DNA from: Granulosicoccus antarcticus IMCC3135
GTDB lineage: Bacteria > Pseudomonadota > Gammaproteobacteria > Granulosicoccales > Granulosicoccaceae
Reading direction: 5' to 3'
NCBI RefSeq assembly: GCF_002215215.1
Contig: NZ_CP018632.1
Span: 5,762,501 to 5,826,500 of the forward strand
Length of the DNA: 64,000 nucleotides
Part shown: in pieces, positions 1-9,700 of the stretch
How positions within the stretch are numbered: the stretch's first letter is position 1
Layout: the number at the start of each line of letters is the position of its first letter
The notes under the pieces: model-generated
The model's input: only the letters and a program-made list of their open reading frames with translations
Databases searched by the model: none
What the model was told of the DNA's origin: nothing
Translations under genes and position numbers: made by a program

Positions 1-323
1 GCAATTACGGCTGCCATATGCAGCAATCGGGAATCACTGACAAACTGTTCAAACGTTGCACAATCAGTTAGTCCGGGTTCGCCTCTCTGAAGGACAGGCT
101 TGCCACCCAGCTTGACCAGATTTTGGTCAAGTACAGGAGAACCGATCACATGTTCAAGGTAGGTTCGGTACAAATCCATGAAGTTGACCAGACGCATCAT
201 GCCCAGATCAGGCTCATGTTCGCACGCCGTTTCAATGATATTCATCATCATGCTGACCACGGTTTTGGCGCTGTTCTCAGACAGGGCAATGGTACCGAGC
301 GTCTCGAAGGTTTCTGTATTCAT
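1..323 (-). CDS. Hypothetical protein, N-terminal part, cut by window edge
   Basis: An open frame runs leftwards from an ATG at 323-321 to the window edge with no stop, giving about 107 residues of the N-terminus. The product begins MNTETFETLG and is rich in Met, Leu and acidic residues (for example SMMMNIIETACEHEPDLGMM), so it looks like a soluble, mostly helical protein. No signal peptide or membrane segment is visible. A weak AGGGAA lies about 10 bases before the ATG. I do not recognise the family. It reads in the same direction as the lexA-DUF427-small ORF group but is separated from it by about 200 bases. The real start could differ. Confidence rests on the long stop-free frame and plausible composition only. 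Confidence 0.5.
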   Translation of the reverse strand, partial: MNTETFETLGTIALSENSAKTVVSMMMNIIETACEHEPDLGMMRLVNFMDLYRTYLEHVIGSPVLDQNLVKLGGKPVLQRGEPGLTDCATFEQFVSDSRLLHMAAVI

Positions 324-526
324 CAATTAACCACGTTCCCTAGTAAACGGCCAGACTTGCCGCGCGAGCTGAACTGTCTGGCGCCAGCATAGCCAGCTTC
401 AGGCAACTATTGCGCGCGTACAGTCCGATTTCCCTGCTTGTTCACACTCTATCAATCAGCATTCTCTATCACTACTCAAATGTAACTGCTTCGACGGATA
501 ACTAGCCAGAAGTCAGTCTCCTCAAT

Positions 527-745
527 TCAATACGACGAGTTATTGGCAAGATCAGGATGAATTTCATCAGCGACCTCATCTGGATCAACCTCGTTCATCA
601 ACAGTACTTCACGTACGGCTTCAATGTCAGCCAATATTTGCTGCACCCGTCCCGGGTAATCGAATTCATTGACGTCATTCGCTTTCGGCATGTAACAAAA
701 TGCCGTTTTCAGAGCGAGCAGTGCTTGCTCATCCAATTTGCTCAT
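527..745 (-). CDS. Small acidic protein of unknown function
   Basis: A 72-residue frame starts 17 bases inside the end of the DUF427 gene, a spacing typical of translational coupling. The product (start MSKLDEQALL) is acidic and predicted helical, with a run of Glu/Asp/Val near the C-terminus (NEVDPDEVADEIHPD). It has no signal peptide, membrane segment or Cys cluster. I do not recognise a family. The opposite strand holds a similar-length frame, but the overlap with the upstream cistron and the ordinary amino-acid composition favour this one. It probably belongs to a lexA-DUF427-small gene transcript. What it does cannot be inferred from the sequence. Confidence 0.5.
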   Translation of the reverse strand: MSKLDEQALLALKTAFCYMPKANDVNEFDYPGRVQQILADIEAVREVLLMNEVDPDEVADEIHPDLANNSSY

Positions 746-1145
746 TCACTCCTCCACGCTTTGAGGTGAATATTTCACTGAACTGCTCTGTATCAAAGGC
801 AATCTGTTTACGCAGTAAAGCGAGTTCGTCAGGAGCTTCAGGATAGGCCCATGCACCATCGAGAACAACTTCGCCATTACTCAGGTGCACATCGTAATAC
901 CGTGCAGCTCCTTTCCAACGGCAGTTGTACGCGGTATCAGACACCTGCAATGTCGCGCCGGTAATTTCATTAATCGGCACATAGGTCACCGGAGTACGGT
1001 CGCCTTCGAGTAATCGAAGGGCATAGTCGGTTTCAATGACCACATGGTTGCCCCACAGAACCTCGACCACATCGTCAATGAAACGTGTGCTCAGATATCT
1101 GTCCGCCACGATTACCCGGTAGCTCTCTCGCATTCTGATCGTCAT
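729..1145 (-). CDS. DUF427 domain protein
   Basis: The 138-residue product matches the DUF427 (NTP_transf_9) family, which folds as a small beta-barrel-like domain and has no established biochemical role. The family's landmarks are visible: an ALRLLEGDRTPVTYVP segment around residues 42-57, a CRWKGAARYYDV motif around 75-86 and WAYPEAPDEL around 99-108. The length is near the usual 90-140 residues. It begins 20 bases after lexA ends and overlaps the following small gene by 17 bases, so the three are probably cotranscribed. An AGGG sits close before the ATG. Whether expression follows the SOS response is only an inference from position. Confidence 0.85.
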   Translation of the reverse strand: MTIRMRESYRVIVADRYLSTRFIDDVVEVLWGNHVVIETDYALRLLEGDRTPVTYVPINEITGATLQVSDTAYNCRWKGAARYYDVHLSNGEVVLDGAWAYPEAPDELALLRKQIAFDTEQFSEIFTSKRGGVNEQIG

Positions 1146-1165
1146 GAACCCTGTCTTGTTGCTAG

Positions 1166-1903
1166 TTAGTAACTGCGTAGTTGTCCGACCAATACACCCT
1201 GGAAACTGACGCGGCTCGCATCATACCGCATGGTTGCCATGGAACTGTTCTCCGGAATGAGCTCCACTATACCGTTACGGGTTTCACCCAGTCGCTTCAG
1301 AGTTGCTTCTTGTGCATCAATCAACGCAACCACGATATCTCCGGTCTGCGCTGTGTCCTGTTTTCGCAGAATGACTGTGTCACCGTCAAGGATACCGACA
1401 TCCATCATCGACTCTCCTGTGACACGTAACGCATAACGGTCGGGGCCGATGAAAAAAGCCGCCAGATCCAGGTAATTCGCATCCTCGATGGCCTCAATCG
1501 GCTGACCTGCAGCAATGCGACCCAGCAGAGGAATGACAAAGTCACCACTAGTGAAATCATCTCTTTTCTCAGGTAGATCCATTGGCCCTTCCACATTGGA
1601 TTCTGGCACCATATGTGTGAGTGATCCTACACTCGGGTTGATCGGCAGATGCTGAACGTTGGAAGGTCGATCCGGCATGGCCAACCCGACGATACGCAGC
1701 CCCCTCCAACCGTTACCATGCCGTTCCAGACGACCTTTGGCAATCAGCGACTGAACATACCGATGCACAGTTCCCTTCGACTTCAATCGCAGGTTACCTG
1801 CCAGCTCGGCAATGGTCGGTGCAACACCCTCAGCCCTGATATAGCGCTCTATTGCAGCCAGCACCCGTGCTTCAAGATGAGTGAGCGGGTTTGTGGGTTC
1901 CAT
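1166..1903 (-). CDS. lexA: LexA repressor (SOS regulator, S24 autopeptidase)
   Basis: SOS repressor that cleaves itself when RecA is activated by DNA damage. Residues about 8-72 form the LexA-type winged helix (IAELAGNLRLKSKGTVHRYV). The C-terminal S24 peptidase domain begins near 122, with the scissile Ala132-Gly133 in RIAAGQP, catalytic Ser165 in GESMMD and Lys203 in ATLKRL. At 245 residues it is longer than the roughly 200-residue enterobacterial protein. The extra length is a Pro/Ser-rich linker of about 50 residues (around 73-121) between the two domains. A 9-base perfect inverted repeat lies immediately before the start codon (see 1905-1943). No classical CTGT-N8-ACAG box was seen there. 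The divergent neighbour is a cupin gene. An S24 repressor other than LexA is the alternative, but the HTH is the LexA type. Confidence 0.9.
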   Translation of the reverse strand: MEPTNPLTHLEARVLAAIERYIRAEGVAPTIAELAGNLRLKSKGTVHRYVQSLIAKGRLERHGNGWRGLRIVGLAMPDRPSNVQHLPINPSVGSLTHMVPESNVEGPMDLPEKRDDFTSGDFVIPLLGRIAAGQPIEAIEDANYLDLAAFFIGPDRYALRVTGESMMDVGILDGDTVILRKQDTAQTGDIVVALIDAQEATLKRLGETRNGIVELIPENSSMATMRYDASRVSFQGVLVGQLRSY

Positions 1904-1904
1904 A

Positions 1905-1943
1905 AACGTTCTCCAAAAGTACTCGGCAAGGATAGAGAACGTT
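1905..1943. promoter_or_regulatory. Inverted repeat in lexA leader, candidate operator
   Basis: AACGTTCTC at 1905-1913 and GAGAACGTT at 1935-1943 are exact reverse complements separated by 21 bases. The pair lies just upstream of the lexA ATG (1903-1901) in the space between lexA and the divergent gene at 2020. Self-regulation through an operator in this position is normal for lexA, but neither the sequence nor the spacing is the CTGT-N8-ACAG box of enteric bacteria. It could instead be a leader hairpin. Confidence 0.4.
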
Positions 1944-2019
1944 CAGAGAAATTTCAACGGTTGACTGCCTGTTCCGCCGTTAACCTCATCAACAGTTTGC
2001 GGTATACAGTGGCGCAACC

Positions 2020-2835
2020 ATGACTCAGCAACAAGATTATCTGAACCGGATCAAACCGGGACTCGAACTACCCTGGTGGTTTACCCGAGAAATACCTGCC
2101 TTGAATGAGGATTTCGAGCAACGCGTAGTCAGCTTGCCGCAGCATTCCCGGTGGCGCTCAACCCAGATCGAGGGCGTTGAGCTTCGTGTGCTGGAGTACA
2201 TACCCGGTAGCAGACCACGCCTGACAGGTCAGATCCGGCTCAATGCCCTGCACTCTCCCGCCCTATTGGGAGATAACCCTGACCTGGAAGTTCTGGTCCA
2301 GCGCGGCGAACTGGAATCATCCATGGGTGTCTACCCGGCGGGACTGTATCTGCGTCTGCCTCTGACTGAAGATCACCATTTACAGGAACTGACCATTCGC
2401 TGCACAGATGCACCACAGATTTGCAATAGTGGGACATCGGTCGTACCCGAAGCGCTCGAAGATGCTCTGCTGTATGTCGCGGCAGGACAGATGCTGACCA
2501 GCGATACGGAGCAACGCCGGATTGCAACTGCCGACCCGACGCGCTGGTTACCCGGGCCTGCCGAGGGCACACGGGTATTGCCATTACATGGTCATGGCAC
2601 AGGTAACGTCATGTTGATTCAATGGGATGAATCGACCCCTATCAAACCGCGCCTGGACCCGATGGGTGAGGAAGTGCTGGTGCTCAAAGGTAATCTGTAT
2701 GATGATGAAGGGCATTATCCGGCAGGCAGCTGGATACGCAATCCGGTTGCCACCTGGCAATCCTGGCAGGCAGACAAAGGCACGGTGCTTTATTACAAAA
2801 ACGGACATTTCACCACACCTGACGATATTCAGTGA
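2020..2835 (+). CDS. Double cupin protein, ChrR-like cupin family
   Basis: The 271-residue product contains two repeats of a ChrR-type cupin. The second is clearest: PMGEEVLVLKGNLYDDEGHYPAGSWIRNP at about residues 213-241. The first is around 45-110, with GELESSMGVYPAGLYLRLP. Cupin domains of this type form the C-terminal metal-binding half of the anti-sigma factor ChrR, but the zinc-binding anti-sigma N-terminal domain is absent here, so calling it an anti-sigma factor is not justified. A sensor or enzyme role is possible. The stop codon abuts the queG start with no gap, so the two are almost certainly one transcript reading away from lexA. The specific substrate is unknown. Confidence 0.75.
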   Translation: MTQQQDYLNRIKPGLELPWWFTREIPALNEDFEQRVVSLPQHSRWRSTQIEGVELRVLEYIPGSRPRLTGQIRLNALHSPALLGDNPDLEVLVQRGELESSMGVYPAGLYLRLPLTEDHHLQELTIRCTDAPQICNSGTSVVPEALEDALLYVAAGQMLTSDTEQRRIATADPTRWLPGPAEGTRVLPLHGHGTGNVMLIQWDESTPIKPRLDPMGEEVLVLKGNLYDDEGHYPAGSWIRNPVATWQSWQADKGTVLYYKNGHFTTPDDIQ

Positions 2836-3909
2836 GTGATGGCTACTATTACCGAGGCGCCCGCAGAGCTTGCCAGCTTTGTCAAGAAAAGCGCCGCAGA
2901 GCTAGGCTTGTCGCATTGCGCGATAACCGATACCCAACTTGACACTCATGAGACCCACCTGCTGAACTGGCTCGATGCCGGCTTCCATGGCGAAATGGAC
3001 TATATGCAGCGTCATGGGACCCGCCGCTCGCGACCCGCTGACCTGCTACCCGGGACCATACGCATCATATCTGTACGCCTCGATTACTATCCGCCAGATA
3101 GTGCAGATGCCGAATCCGTACTGGCAGACCCCTCGCTCGGATACGTTTCGCGCTACGCCCTGGGTCGTGACTACCACAAGGTGCTTCGGAACCGACTGCA
3201 AAAGCTTGCACAATTGATCAGTGAGCAATACGGCGCCTTTGGCTATCGGGCATTTGTCGACAGCGCTCCAGTACTTGAAAAGGCGCTGGCAGAAAAAGCC
3301 GGCCTGGGCTGGATTGGCAAGCACAGCAATCTGCTTTCCAGCAAAGCAGGGAGCTGGTTTTTTCTGGGAGAGTTGTATACCGACTTGCCTCTACCGATAG
3401 ATGAGCCACTGCCTCGCTCGCATTGTGGCAGCTGCTCGGCCTGCATTCAGGCCTGTCCAACTGATGCCATTGTTGCGCCTTATCGGGTTGATGCCAGACG
3501 CTGCATCTCGTATCTGACCATAGAGCTGAAGGGCACTATTCCGATTGAATTCAGAAAGGCCATGGGCAATCGCATCTACGGCTGCGATGACTGCCAGCTG
3601 GTCTGCCCGTTCAACAAATTCAGCAAGGATACTCTTGAGGAGGATTTCAACGTCCGCAACCAGTTGGACAGCCCCTCGTTGACGGCTTTGTTCCGCTGGT
3701 CTGAACAGGATTTCAAGTCACGCATGGCTGGCAGCCCGATCTACAGAATTGGCCACGAGAGCTGGATTCGCAATATTGCAATCGCTCTGGGCAATGCGCC
3801 TGCGACAACAGATGTCATTGCCGCGCTTGAGTCACGCAGCAACGATCCCTCTGAGATCATTCGTGAACATGTCACTTGGGCACTCCAGCAAACAGCCCTG
3901 ACCCTATAG
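2836..3909 (+). CDS. queG: Epoxyqueuosine reductase QueG
   Basis: Cobalamin-dependent iron-sulfur enzyme that reduces epoxyqueuosine to queuosine in the wobble position of tRNAs with GUN anticodons. The two 4Fe-4S sites are visible: CGSCSACIQACP (Cys197, 200, 203, 207) and Cys223 together with CDDCQLVCP (Cys250, 253, 257). The catalytic Asp lies in FVDSAPVLEKALA (about residue 142), and a C-terminal HEAT-like stretch follows. The length of 357 residues is within the family range. The frame opens at GTG 2836 directly after the preceding stop; ATG 2839 is equally possible. The last 6 bases overlap the convergent GNAT gene. Dependence on cobalamin fits the cob genes elsewhere in the window. Confidence 0.95.
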   Translation: MMATITEAPAELASFVKKSAAELGLSHCAITDTQLDTHETHLLNWLDAGFHGEMDYMQRHGTRRSRPADLLPGTIRIISVRLDYYPPDSADAESVLADPSLGYVSRYALGRDYHKVLRNRLQKLAQLISEQYGAFGYRAFVDSAPVLEKALAEKAGLGWIGKHSNLLSSKAGSWFFLGELYTDLPLPIDEPLPRSHCGSCSACIQACPTDAIVAPYRVDARRCISYLTIELKGTIPIEFRKAMGNRIYGCDDCQLVCPFNKFSKDTLEEDFNVRNQLDSPSLTALFRWSEQDFKSRMAGSPIYRIGHESWIRNIAIALGNAPATTDVIAALESRSNDPSEIIREHVTWALQQTALTL

Positions 3910-4410
3910 TGCTTTTTGCAGAAAGATGGCATGCCCGGTCGATTCATCCAGCGTGTAGGCCGTGAATCCGAAACGCTCATAGGAGCGTCGGGCCAGCTCA
4001 TTGCCGGTCAGAACTTCAAGAGTGACCTTGCAAGCCCCGCGACTTCGCGCTTCATCTTCAATGAAGGACAACAAGCGCTGGCCAACACCTCGGCCGCGAG
4101 CATCAAAGACAACCGACAGATCATGAATATTGATCAGCGGTTTGCAGGCAAACGTGGACAGACTAGTGAAACAATTAGCCAGCGCGACTGGCTTGTCATC
4201 CTGCCGTCCAATCACGGAAAAGGCGCCGGGCATGCTGGCCAGAGTTTGCACCAGATTCTGCCGGGCATAATCACTTAATGCGGCCGCACCACCCATGGGG
4301 TCACGCGCGTAATCATCCAGTAGATCAATCACCGCTTCACAATCCCTGGCATCTTCCCACTGTGCGACGGAGAACGTGATTCCTTCTGACAGCAATTCGT
4401 ATTCAGACAT
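3904..4410 (-). CDS. GNAT family N-acetyltransferase
   Basis: A single-domain GNAT acyltransferase that would use acetyl-CoA; the acceptor is unknown. Motif A with the pyrophosphate-binding loop is clear near the middle (VVFDARGRGVGQRLLSFIEDEARSRG), followed by the motif B region (LARRSYERFGFTAYTL). The frame could be read from 4443, but the ATG at 4410 has an AGAGG six bases upstream and begins MSEYELL, so I place the start there (168 residues). The gene converges on queG with a 6-base overlap. No nearby gene suggests a substrate. Confidence 0.85.
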   Translation of the reverse strand: MSEYELLSEGITFSVAQWEDARDCEAVIDLLDDYARDPMGGAAALSDYARQNLVQTLASMPGAFSVIGRQDDKPVALANCFTSLSTFACKPLINIHDLSVVFDARGRGVGQRLLSFIEDEARSRGACKVTLEVLTGNELARRSYERFGFTAYTLDESTGHAIFLQKAL

Positions 4411-4500
4411 TGCAAACCTCTGCGTATGATCGATTCCTGCCAACCACTATAGCGTATGCAGTAAATAGCATTACGCAAATGTTGAACAAGGCTCCTGTGA

Positions 4501-5838
4501 CTAGCGCTTTTTCGCCTGGGCATTGCGACTGCGCAAGTCATTCAAACGCTCACCGATACGAATCTCCAGCCCTCTTTCGACCGGCTCGTAGAACCTGACA
4601 GCCTCTATCGTATCTGGAAAATAATGCGCACCAGCAGCAAAGCCGTCAACTTCATCATGTGCATAACGATAGCCATCTCCATGCCCCAGTTCACCCATCA
4701 GTTTCGTGGGAGCATTGCGCAAACTCATGGGTACCGGCTGATTGCCGTTTTCCCTGACAAAGGCCATGGCCGATTTAAACGCCTTATAGACCGCGTTGCT
4801 CTTGGGTGCGCAGCTCATGAACACAATAGCGTGAGCAATGGCAAGTTCGCCTTCGGGACTGCCCAGCTTGGTGTAGGCATCCCAGGCATATTGAGCGTGC
4901 TGAAACGCGCGAGGGTCAGCATTTCCAATATCTTCCGATGCAAAGCGCAACACGCGCCTGGCAATATAACGCGGATCGCAGCCGCCATCGATCATGCGAC
5001 AGAACCAATACAGAGCCGCGTCCGGATCCGAGCCACGCATCGATTTATGTAGCGCCGAAATCTGATCATAGAAATGATCTCCGCCTTTATCAAACTGACG
5101 AAATGAATCTCTGGTGACTTCCCGAATCACCGCCTCGTCAATGATGCGCGCCTCCCCTTCACGTCGCGCGCAATCGGCAGCCAGTTCAAGCAATACCAGT
5201 GCATGCCTGGCATCACCGTCAGCGGTGGCAGCAAGCAGGTCCCGGTATTGATCATCCATCTGTATATCAATCGCGCCAAGACCGCGTTCCACATCGCTCA
5301 AGGCACGATCGATAACGGCCCTTATATCCGTATTTTCAAGATGCTTCAGTACATACACACGAACTCGTGACAGTAATGCATTGTTGAGTTCGAACGAAGG
5401 GTTCTCCGTCGTTGCTCCCACAAAATACAAAGTACCATCCTCGATATGAGGTAAAAACGCGTCTTGCTGTGACTTGTTGAAGCGGTGTACCTCATCCACG
5501 AACAGCACACTGCGCTGCCCTTGCGTATCAAGCCGATCGCGGGCTTCCTTGACCTTGTCACGTATATCCTTGACGCCCGAGAGCACTGCAGACAGGCTCA
5601 TGAAATGGGCGTCACAGTGACTGGCGATCATGCGTGCCAGAGTCGTCTTGCCGGTGCCCGGCGGCCCCCAGAACACCATGGAATGCAATCTGTTGTGTTC
5701 CAGCGCCTGCCTCAGAGTGCTATCCGCACTGAGCAGATGGGACTGGCCGGAAAATTCGGCCAGCGTCACTGGCCGCAATCTATCGGCTAACGGTCGTACC
5801 GAGTCGTCGGCACTGAACAATTGGCCACTAGTAGTCAT
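4501..5838 (-). CDS. rarA: Replication-associated recombination protein A (RarA/MgsA AAA+ ATPase)
   Basis: Clamp-loader-like AAA+ ATPase that acts at stalled replication forks with SSB and RecA. Walker A is GPPGTGKT at residues 58-65, Walker B is LFVDEVHRF at about 112-120, and the sensor-1 region is GATTENPSFELN. The C-terminal part contains the MgsA tetramerisation region. The length of 445 residues is standard. It starts inside the last codons of lolA (11-base overlap) with an AGG six bases before the ATG. A lolA-rarA order downstream of ftsK is common in gammaproteobacteria, so ftsK-lolA-rarA is a conserved neighbourhood. Confidence 0.95.
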   Translation of the reverse strand: MTTSGQLFSADDSVRPLADRLRPVTLAEFSGQSHLLSADSTLRQALEHNRLHSMVFWGPPGTGKTTLARMIASHCDAHFMSLSAVLSGVKDIRDKVKEARDRLDTQGQRSVLFVDEVHRFNKSQQDAFLPHIEDGTLYFVGATTENPSFELNNALLSRVRVYVLKHLENTDIRAVIDRALSDVERGLGAIDIQMDDQYRDLLAATADGDARHALVLLELAADCARREGEARIIDEAVIREVTRDSFRQFDKGGDHFYDQISALHKSMRGSDPDAALYWFCRMIDGGCDPRYIARRVLRFASEDIGNADPRAFQHAQYAWDAYTKLGSPEGELAIAHAIVFMSCAPKSNAVYKAFKSAMAFVRENGNQPVPMSLRNAPTKLMGELGHGDGYRYAHDEVDGFAAGAHYFPDTIEAVRFYEPVERGLEIRIGERLNDLRSRNAQAKKR

Positions 5839-6514
5839 TGAGACCTATCACATCGACACCATCGGGTACCTGGAACTCGAACAGGGCATTATCCAGCTTG
5901 ACGCCTGCCTGAAAATCACTGAAACGTATCTGCGTGGCCTGCCCGAAATTGTCTCGCAACTCCATGGCCGCCAGCCCCGCCTCATTCATGCCAATGAATA
6001 TTTGCTCAAAGTCGGATGTGTCGGATTTGGGTGTCAGCTCCAGCCAGTTTATGGCCTCGACAGCCCCCAGTTCGACAATATCGAAAGCGTCTTCAAGCGG
6101 TGCAGAGCGCATCAGCAAAACCAGTGGCGTGCCGGCGATGCGCTCATCGATAGCATTGACGGTTACCTGTTCCAGGTCCTTGTCATAAAGCCAGATACGT
6201 TCGCCATCAGCGACTATCTCTTGCGTCTCGGGAGTGATGTAGGACCAGATGAACCGACCCGGTCGCTTGAGCTTGATGGTGCCCGTACTAGTCTGCAGCG
6301 GAACTGAGTCGGCATCGTATTGGGTCTGCTCGAAATCTGCCTGGAAGGTTTCGACATCCTTGATAAAGCTGTCCAGCTGCTCCATGCCAATATCTGCCTG
6401 CACAGCGCGCACGGGTAAAAGCAGAATCAGTGTAACAATCACTGTCATCAACACGGCAGGTCGCCGATAGACGGATTGCAACTGACGGCCAAGCATAAAA
6501 ATTGGGAGGTGCAT
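5828..6514 (-). CDS. lolA: Outer-membrane lipoprotein carrier LolA
   Basis: Periplasmic chaperone that takes lipoproteins from the LolCDE transporter and hands them to LolB. A signal peptide is visible with a long n-region and the hydrophobic core VLMTVIVTLILLLPV, cleaved after an AVQA site near residue 40. The mature part shows the LolA pattern: FQADFEQTQYD, GTIKLKRPGRFIWSY, IVADGERIWLYDKDLEQV and GTPLVLL. The length of 228 residues is slightly above average because of the long N-terminus; an internal Met could be the true start. Its end overlaps rarA by 11 bases. Confidence 0.93.
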   Translation of the reverse strand: MHLPIFMLGRQLQSVYRRPAVLMTVIVTLILLLPVRAVQADIGMEQLDSFIKDVETFQADFEQTQYDADSVPLQTSTGTIKLKRPGRFIWSYITPETQEIVADGERIWLYDKDLEQVTVNAIDERIAGTPLVLLMRSAPLEDAFDIVELGAVEAINWLELTPKSDTSDFEQIFIGMNEAGLAAMELRDNFGQATQIRFSDFQAGVKLDNALFEFQVPDGVDVIGLNDY

Positions 6515-6738
6515 GTAACAAATCCTGTTCGGGCTGCGCCGTTCGACTTCGGATGGTGAACGCTCAGTCTACCTTGACGACACTAACAGGCGGTTGTTCC
6601 CCTACCCGCTCGCCGGTAAGCCTTACCGTCAGCAATAATAGGGCTGATAATCGGCACTGCAAGGGACCATCAATGTCTGAGTCCAGGTGACTGCCCGAGA
6701 ATAGCGATCGCTGGATCAGCCTATTCCCGGAGGGTCTC

Positions 6739-9700
6739 TTAGTGGTGACCGTGGGTCGGAGGCGGCGCCAGCACTTCACGAGTACCACTGGACGTTACCT
6801 GACTGACAACACCGGCTGACTCCATTTCTTCAACCATTCTGGCAGCCCGGTTATAGCCGATTTTCAAACGTCGCTGCACATAGGAGATGGAGGCCTTGCG
6901 AGATTCCAGAACAATACCGACCGCCTGATCGTACAGCGCATCCATTTCATCACCACCACCGTCGCCATCACCACCCGACAAGCCGGGTATCGACACTGTG
7001 TTTTCCTGCAGAATTTCTTCGATATAGTTAGGCTCACCCGTCAGTTTGATATGTGCAACGACATTCTGCACCTCGTGATCATCGACAAAGGCGCCATGTA
7101 CGCGCACGGGCAAAGCCGTACCCGGCGGCAGATAAAGCATGTCTCCATGACCCAACAGAGACTCGGCACCGCCCTGATCAAGGATGGTGCGTGAATCGAT
7201 TTTGGATGACACCTGAAAGGCAATTCGTGTCGGTACATTCGCCTTGATCAAACCGGTAATGACATCGACCGAAGGGCGCTGAGTGGCCAGTATCAGATGG
7301 ATACCTGCGGCTCGAGCCTTTTGCGCAATACGGGCAATCAGCTCTTCTGCCTTCTTGCCCACCTGCATCATCATATCGGCAAATTCGTCGACCACCACCA
7401 CGATAAATGGCATTGGTTCCAGCGTTGGCGGCGCTGCCGACGGTGTCAGTGAAAGCTGCGGATCGTACAAAGGGTCGACAATCGGCGTGCCTGCCTTTAT
7501 TGCATCATTGACCTTCTTGTTGTAGCCGGCAATGTTACGAACTTTCAGCGCTGCCATGACCGTATAGCGCCGTTCCATCTCGCCCACACACCAACGCAAG
7601 GCATTGGCAGCCTCTTTCATATCCGTAACAACCGGTGCCAGCAGATGCGGGATGCCATCATAGACATTCAATTCCAGCATCTTCGGATCAATCAGAATCA
7701 GTCGCACATCTTTCGCAGTGGCCTTGTATAGCAGGCTGATCAACATCGCGTTGACCGCTACAGATTTACCAGAACCGGTTGTACCAGCCACCAGCAAATG
7801 CGGCATACGCCCCAGATCCGCGGTGACTGATTCGCCACTGATGTCCTTGCCCAGTGCCAGTGTCAGAGGAGATTTCTTTTCGATGTACTGCGGCGATTGC
7901 AACATTTCGCTCAGCTGCACAATCTCTCGGTGATCGTTTGGCACCTCGATACCGATAGTAGATTTACCGGCGATGACTTCGACTACTCGCACACTGACCA
8001 GCGACATCGAGCGGGCAATATCCTGCGACAGGCCGGTAATGCGGCTCGCCTTGATACCGGGGGCCAACTGCATTTCGAAACGCGTAATGACGGGCCCCGG
8101 ATGAACGGCAACCACTTCGACGGTAATGCGGAACTCGGCCAGCTTTTGTTCCAGCAAGCGTGACAGCGCTTCCAGGTCTTCTTCGGAAAAACCCGGTTGT
8201 TGTGGCTCCGGCGCATCCAGAAGAGATATTGGCGGCAAGTCTGTATCAGGTACATCCAGAAACAGCTTGGTTTGCTTGTGCTCTTCGACACGCGGTTTGA
8301 TGGCGATTTTTTTCTTGCGCATCGGATCGACGGTGGGCAACACGGTCTCATGAGCAAGTGGTGCTGTTGTTACCGAGGCAACCTTGAGCTGCTCCGGGGT
8401 TACCGGTATATCCTCGACTTTCGGGCTTTTTCTGGCTCTGGGCTTGCTCGCAACAGGTGCTTCGGCAACGATCTGCTCTGGCGGGGCCTGATAGACCGGA
8501 GGCTCTATTGCATAGGGATCATTCAATAATGGATCAGCTTCACCCAGCAGTGGATCGGCCTCCCCTAACGATCTGTCCAGAGCATCCATGCGAGCACTGT
8601 GCGAGGGACCAGCCCTGTTGCTCCGGGCTGCTGCACTCTTGGCAGCTCCAGTAGCCACCTGAGTACCTGCCAGCGCTTTCTCTCGAGCAGTTGCCAATGC
8701 TGCCGCCAGACCTGTACGAGGTGGGTTCTCGGCATCGATATCCATCAGTGGATCAAGTTCAGGGACTCGAACCGGACGTTCCGGTGCGCGGCGCTCGGCT
8801 CTTTTGCGTTCCGGTGTACTTGCAACAGGTGCTTCTGCGGGCTGAGATCGCCGCCGGCTTGCCAGCGCAGCCTCACGTTCACGATGACGCAGATGCGCTT
8901 CGCGTGCACGATCTGCAGACCTGACTCTGGCCTGTTCGGCATGCGACTCCCCCATAGAGCGAAAGCCGCCCTTGAGCCTTTCGAAAAACCCAACGACTGC
9001 ACCACCGAGCATTTCGATCAATTGCAACCACGAGGTGCCAAAGGCCAGCGTCAGACTGCTGAAAAATATGGCCAGTAGCAGCAAGGTGGTACCCAGATGA
9101 TGCAGAAACCCCACCAGCCTCCAGGCAACCGCGGTTCCCAGAATGCCGCCGCCAAAGATATTGTCTGGCAAGGCTCCTTCTGGCACACCAAAATGCAAAT
9201 CGGCCAAGCCACTGGCACTAGCCAGCATCAAAATGACACCGATCAGGCGAACAAAGGCAAAAGGACGGTAGGCATTGAGAACGCGACGCTCATCACGAAA
9301 CAGTAACCAGCCACTGATACCCAGCACCAACGGCAACAGATACGCCATGTAGCCGAACAAGGATAAAGAGACATCTGCAAACCAGGCCCCTACCCTGCCG
9401 ACGCTGTTTTGAATGGGCTCACCGCCGCCCGTGTGCGACCAGCCAGGGTCACTGGCATTGAAACTTGTCAGTGCCAGCAAGGCGATGAGGGCGGCAAACA
9501 CACAGACAATGCCCCCTACCTCACGAAACAACCTGCCCATATGACCCAGTGTCCGGGTATCAGACAGGTGAGCGCTGGCTGCGGCGCGGGTGCTGGCAGC
9601 CGTTGGCTTGCCTTTGCCTTCCGCTTGCCCCGCTGTTCGTCGGGTAGCCGTAGCACGACGGCTGGCAACTCGACTTGCACTCTTGCTGCCATTGGCCTTG

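Noticed and set aside
123-392. Plus-strand frame of 89 codons at the left edge
   Set aside because: It is antisense to the cut-off minus-strand gene, with His/Arg-rich composition typical of a shadow frame.
557-769. Plus-strand frame of 70 codons over the small unknown gene
   Set aside because: The minus-strand frame overlaps the DUF427 gene in a coupled way and has a better composition.
1944-2019. A CTGT...ACAG pair upstream of lexA and the cupin gene as an SOS box
   Set aside because: The spacing is 19 rather than 8 bases, so it is not a valid box.
8562-9700. Long plus-strand frames over ftsK (such as 8599-9078)
   Set aside because: They are antisense shadows of the Ala/Arg-rich FtsK linker.
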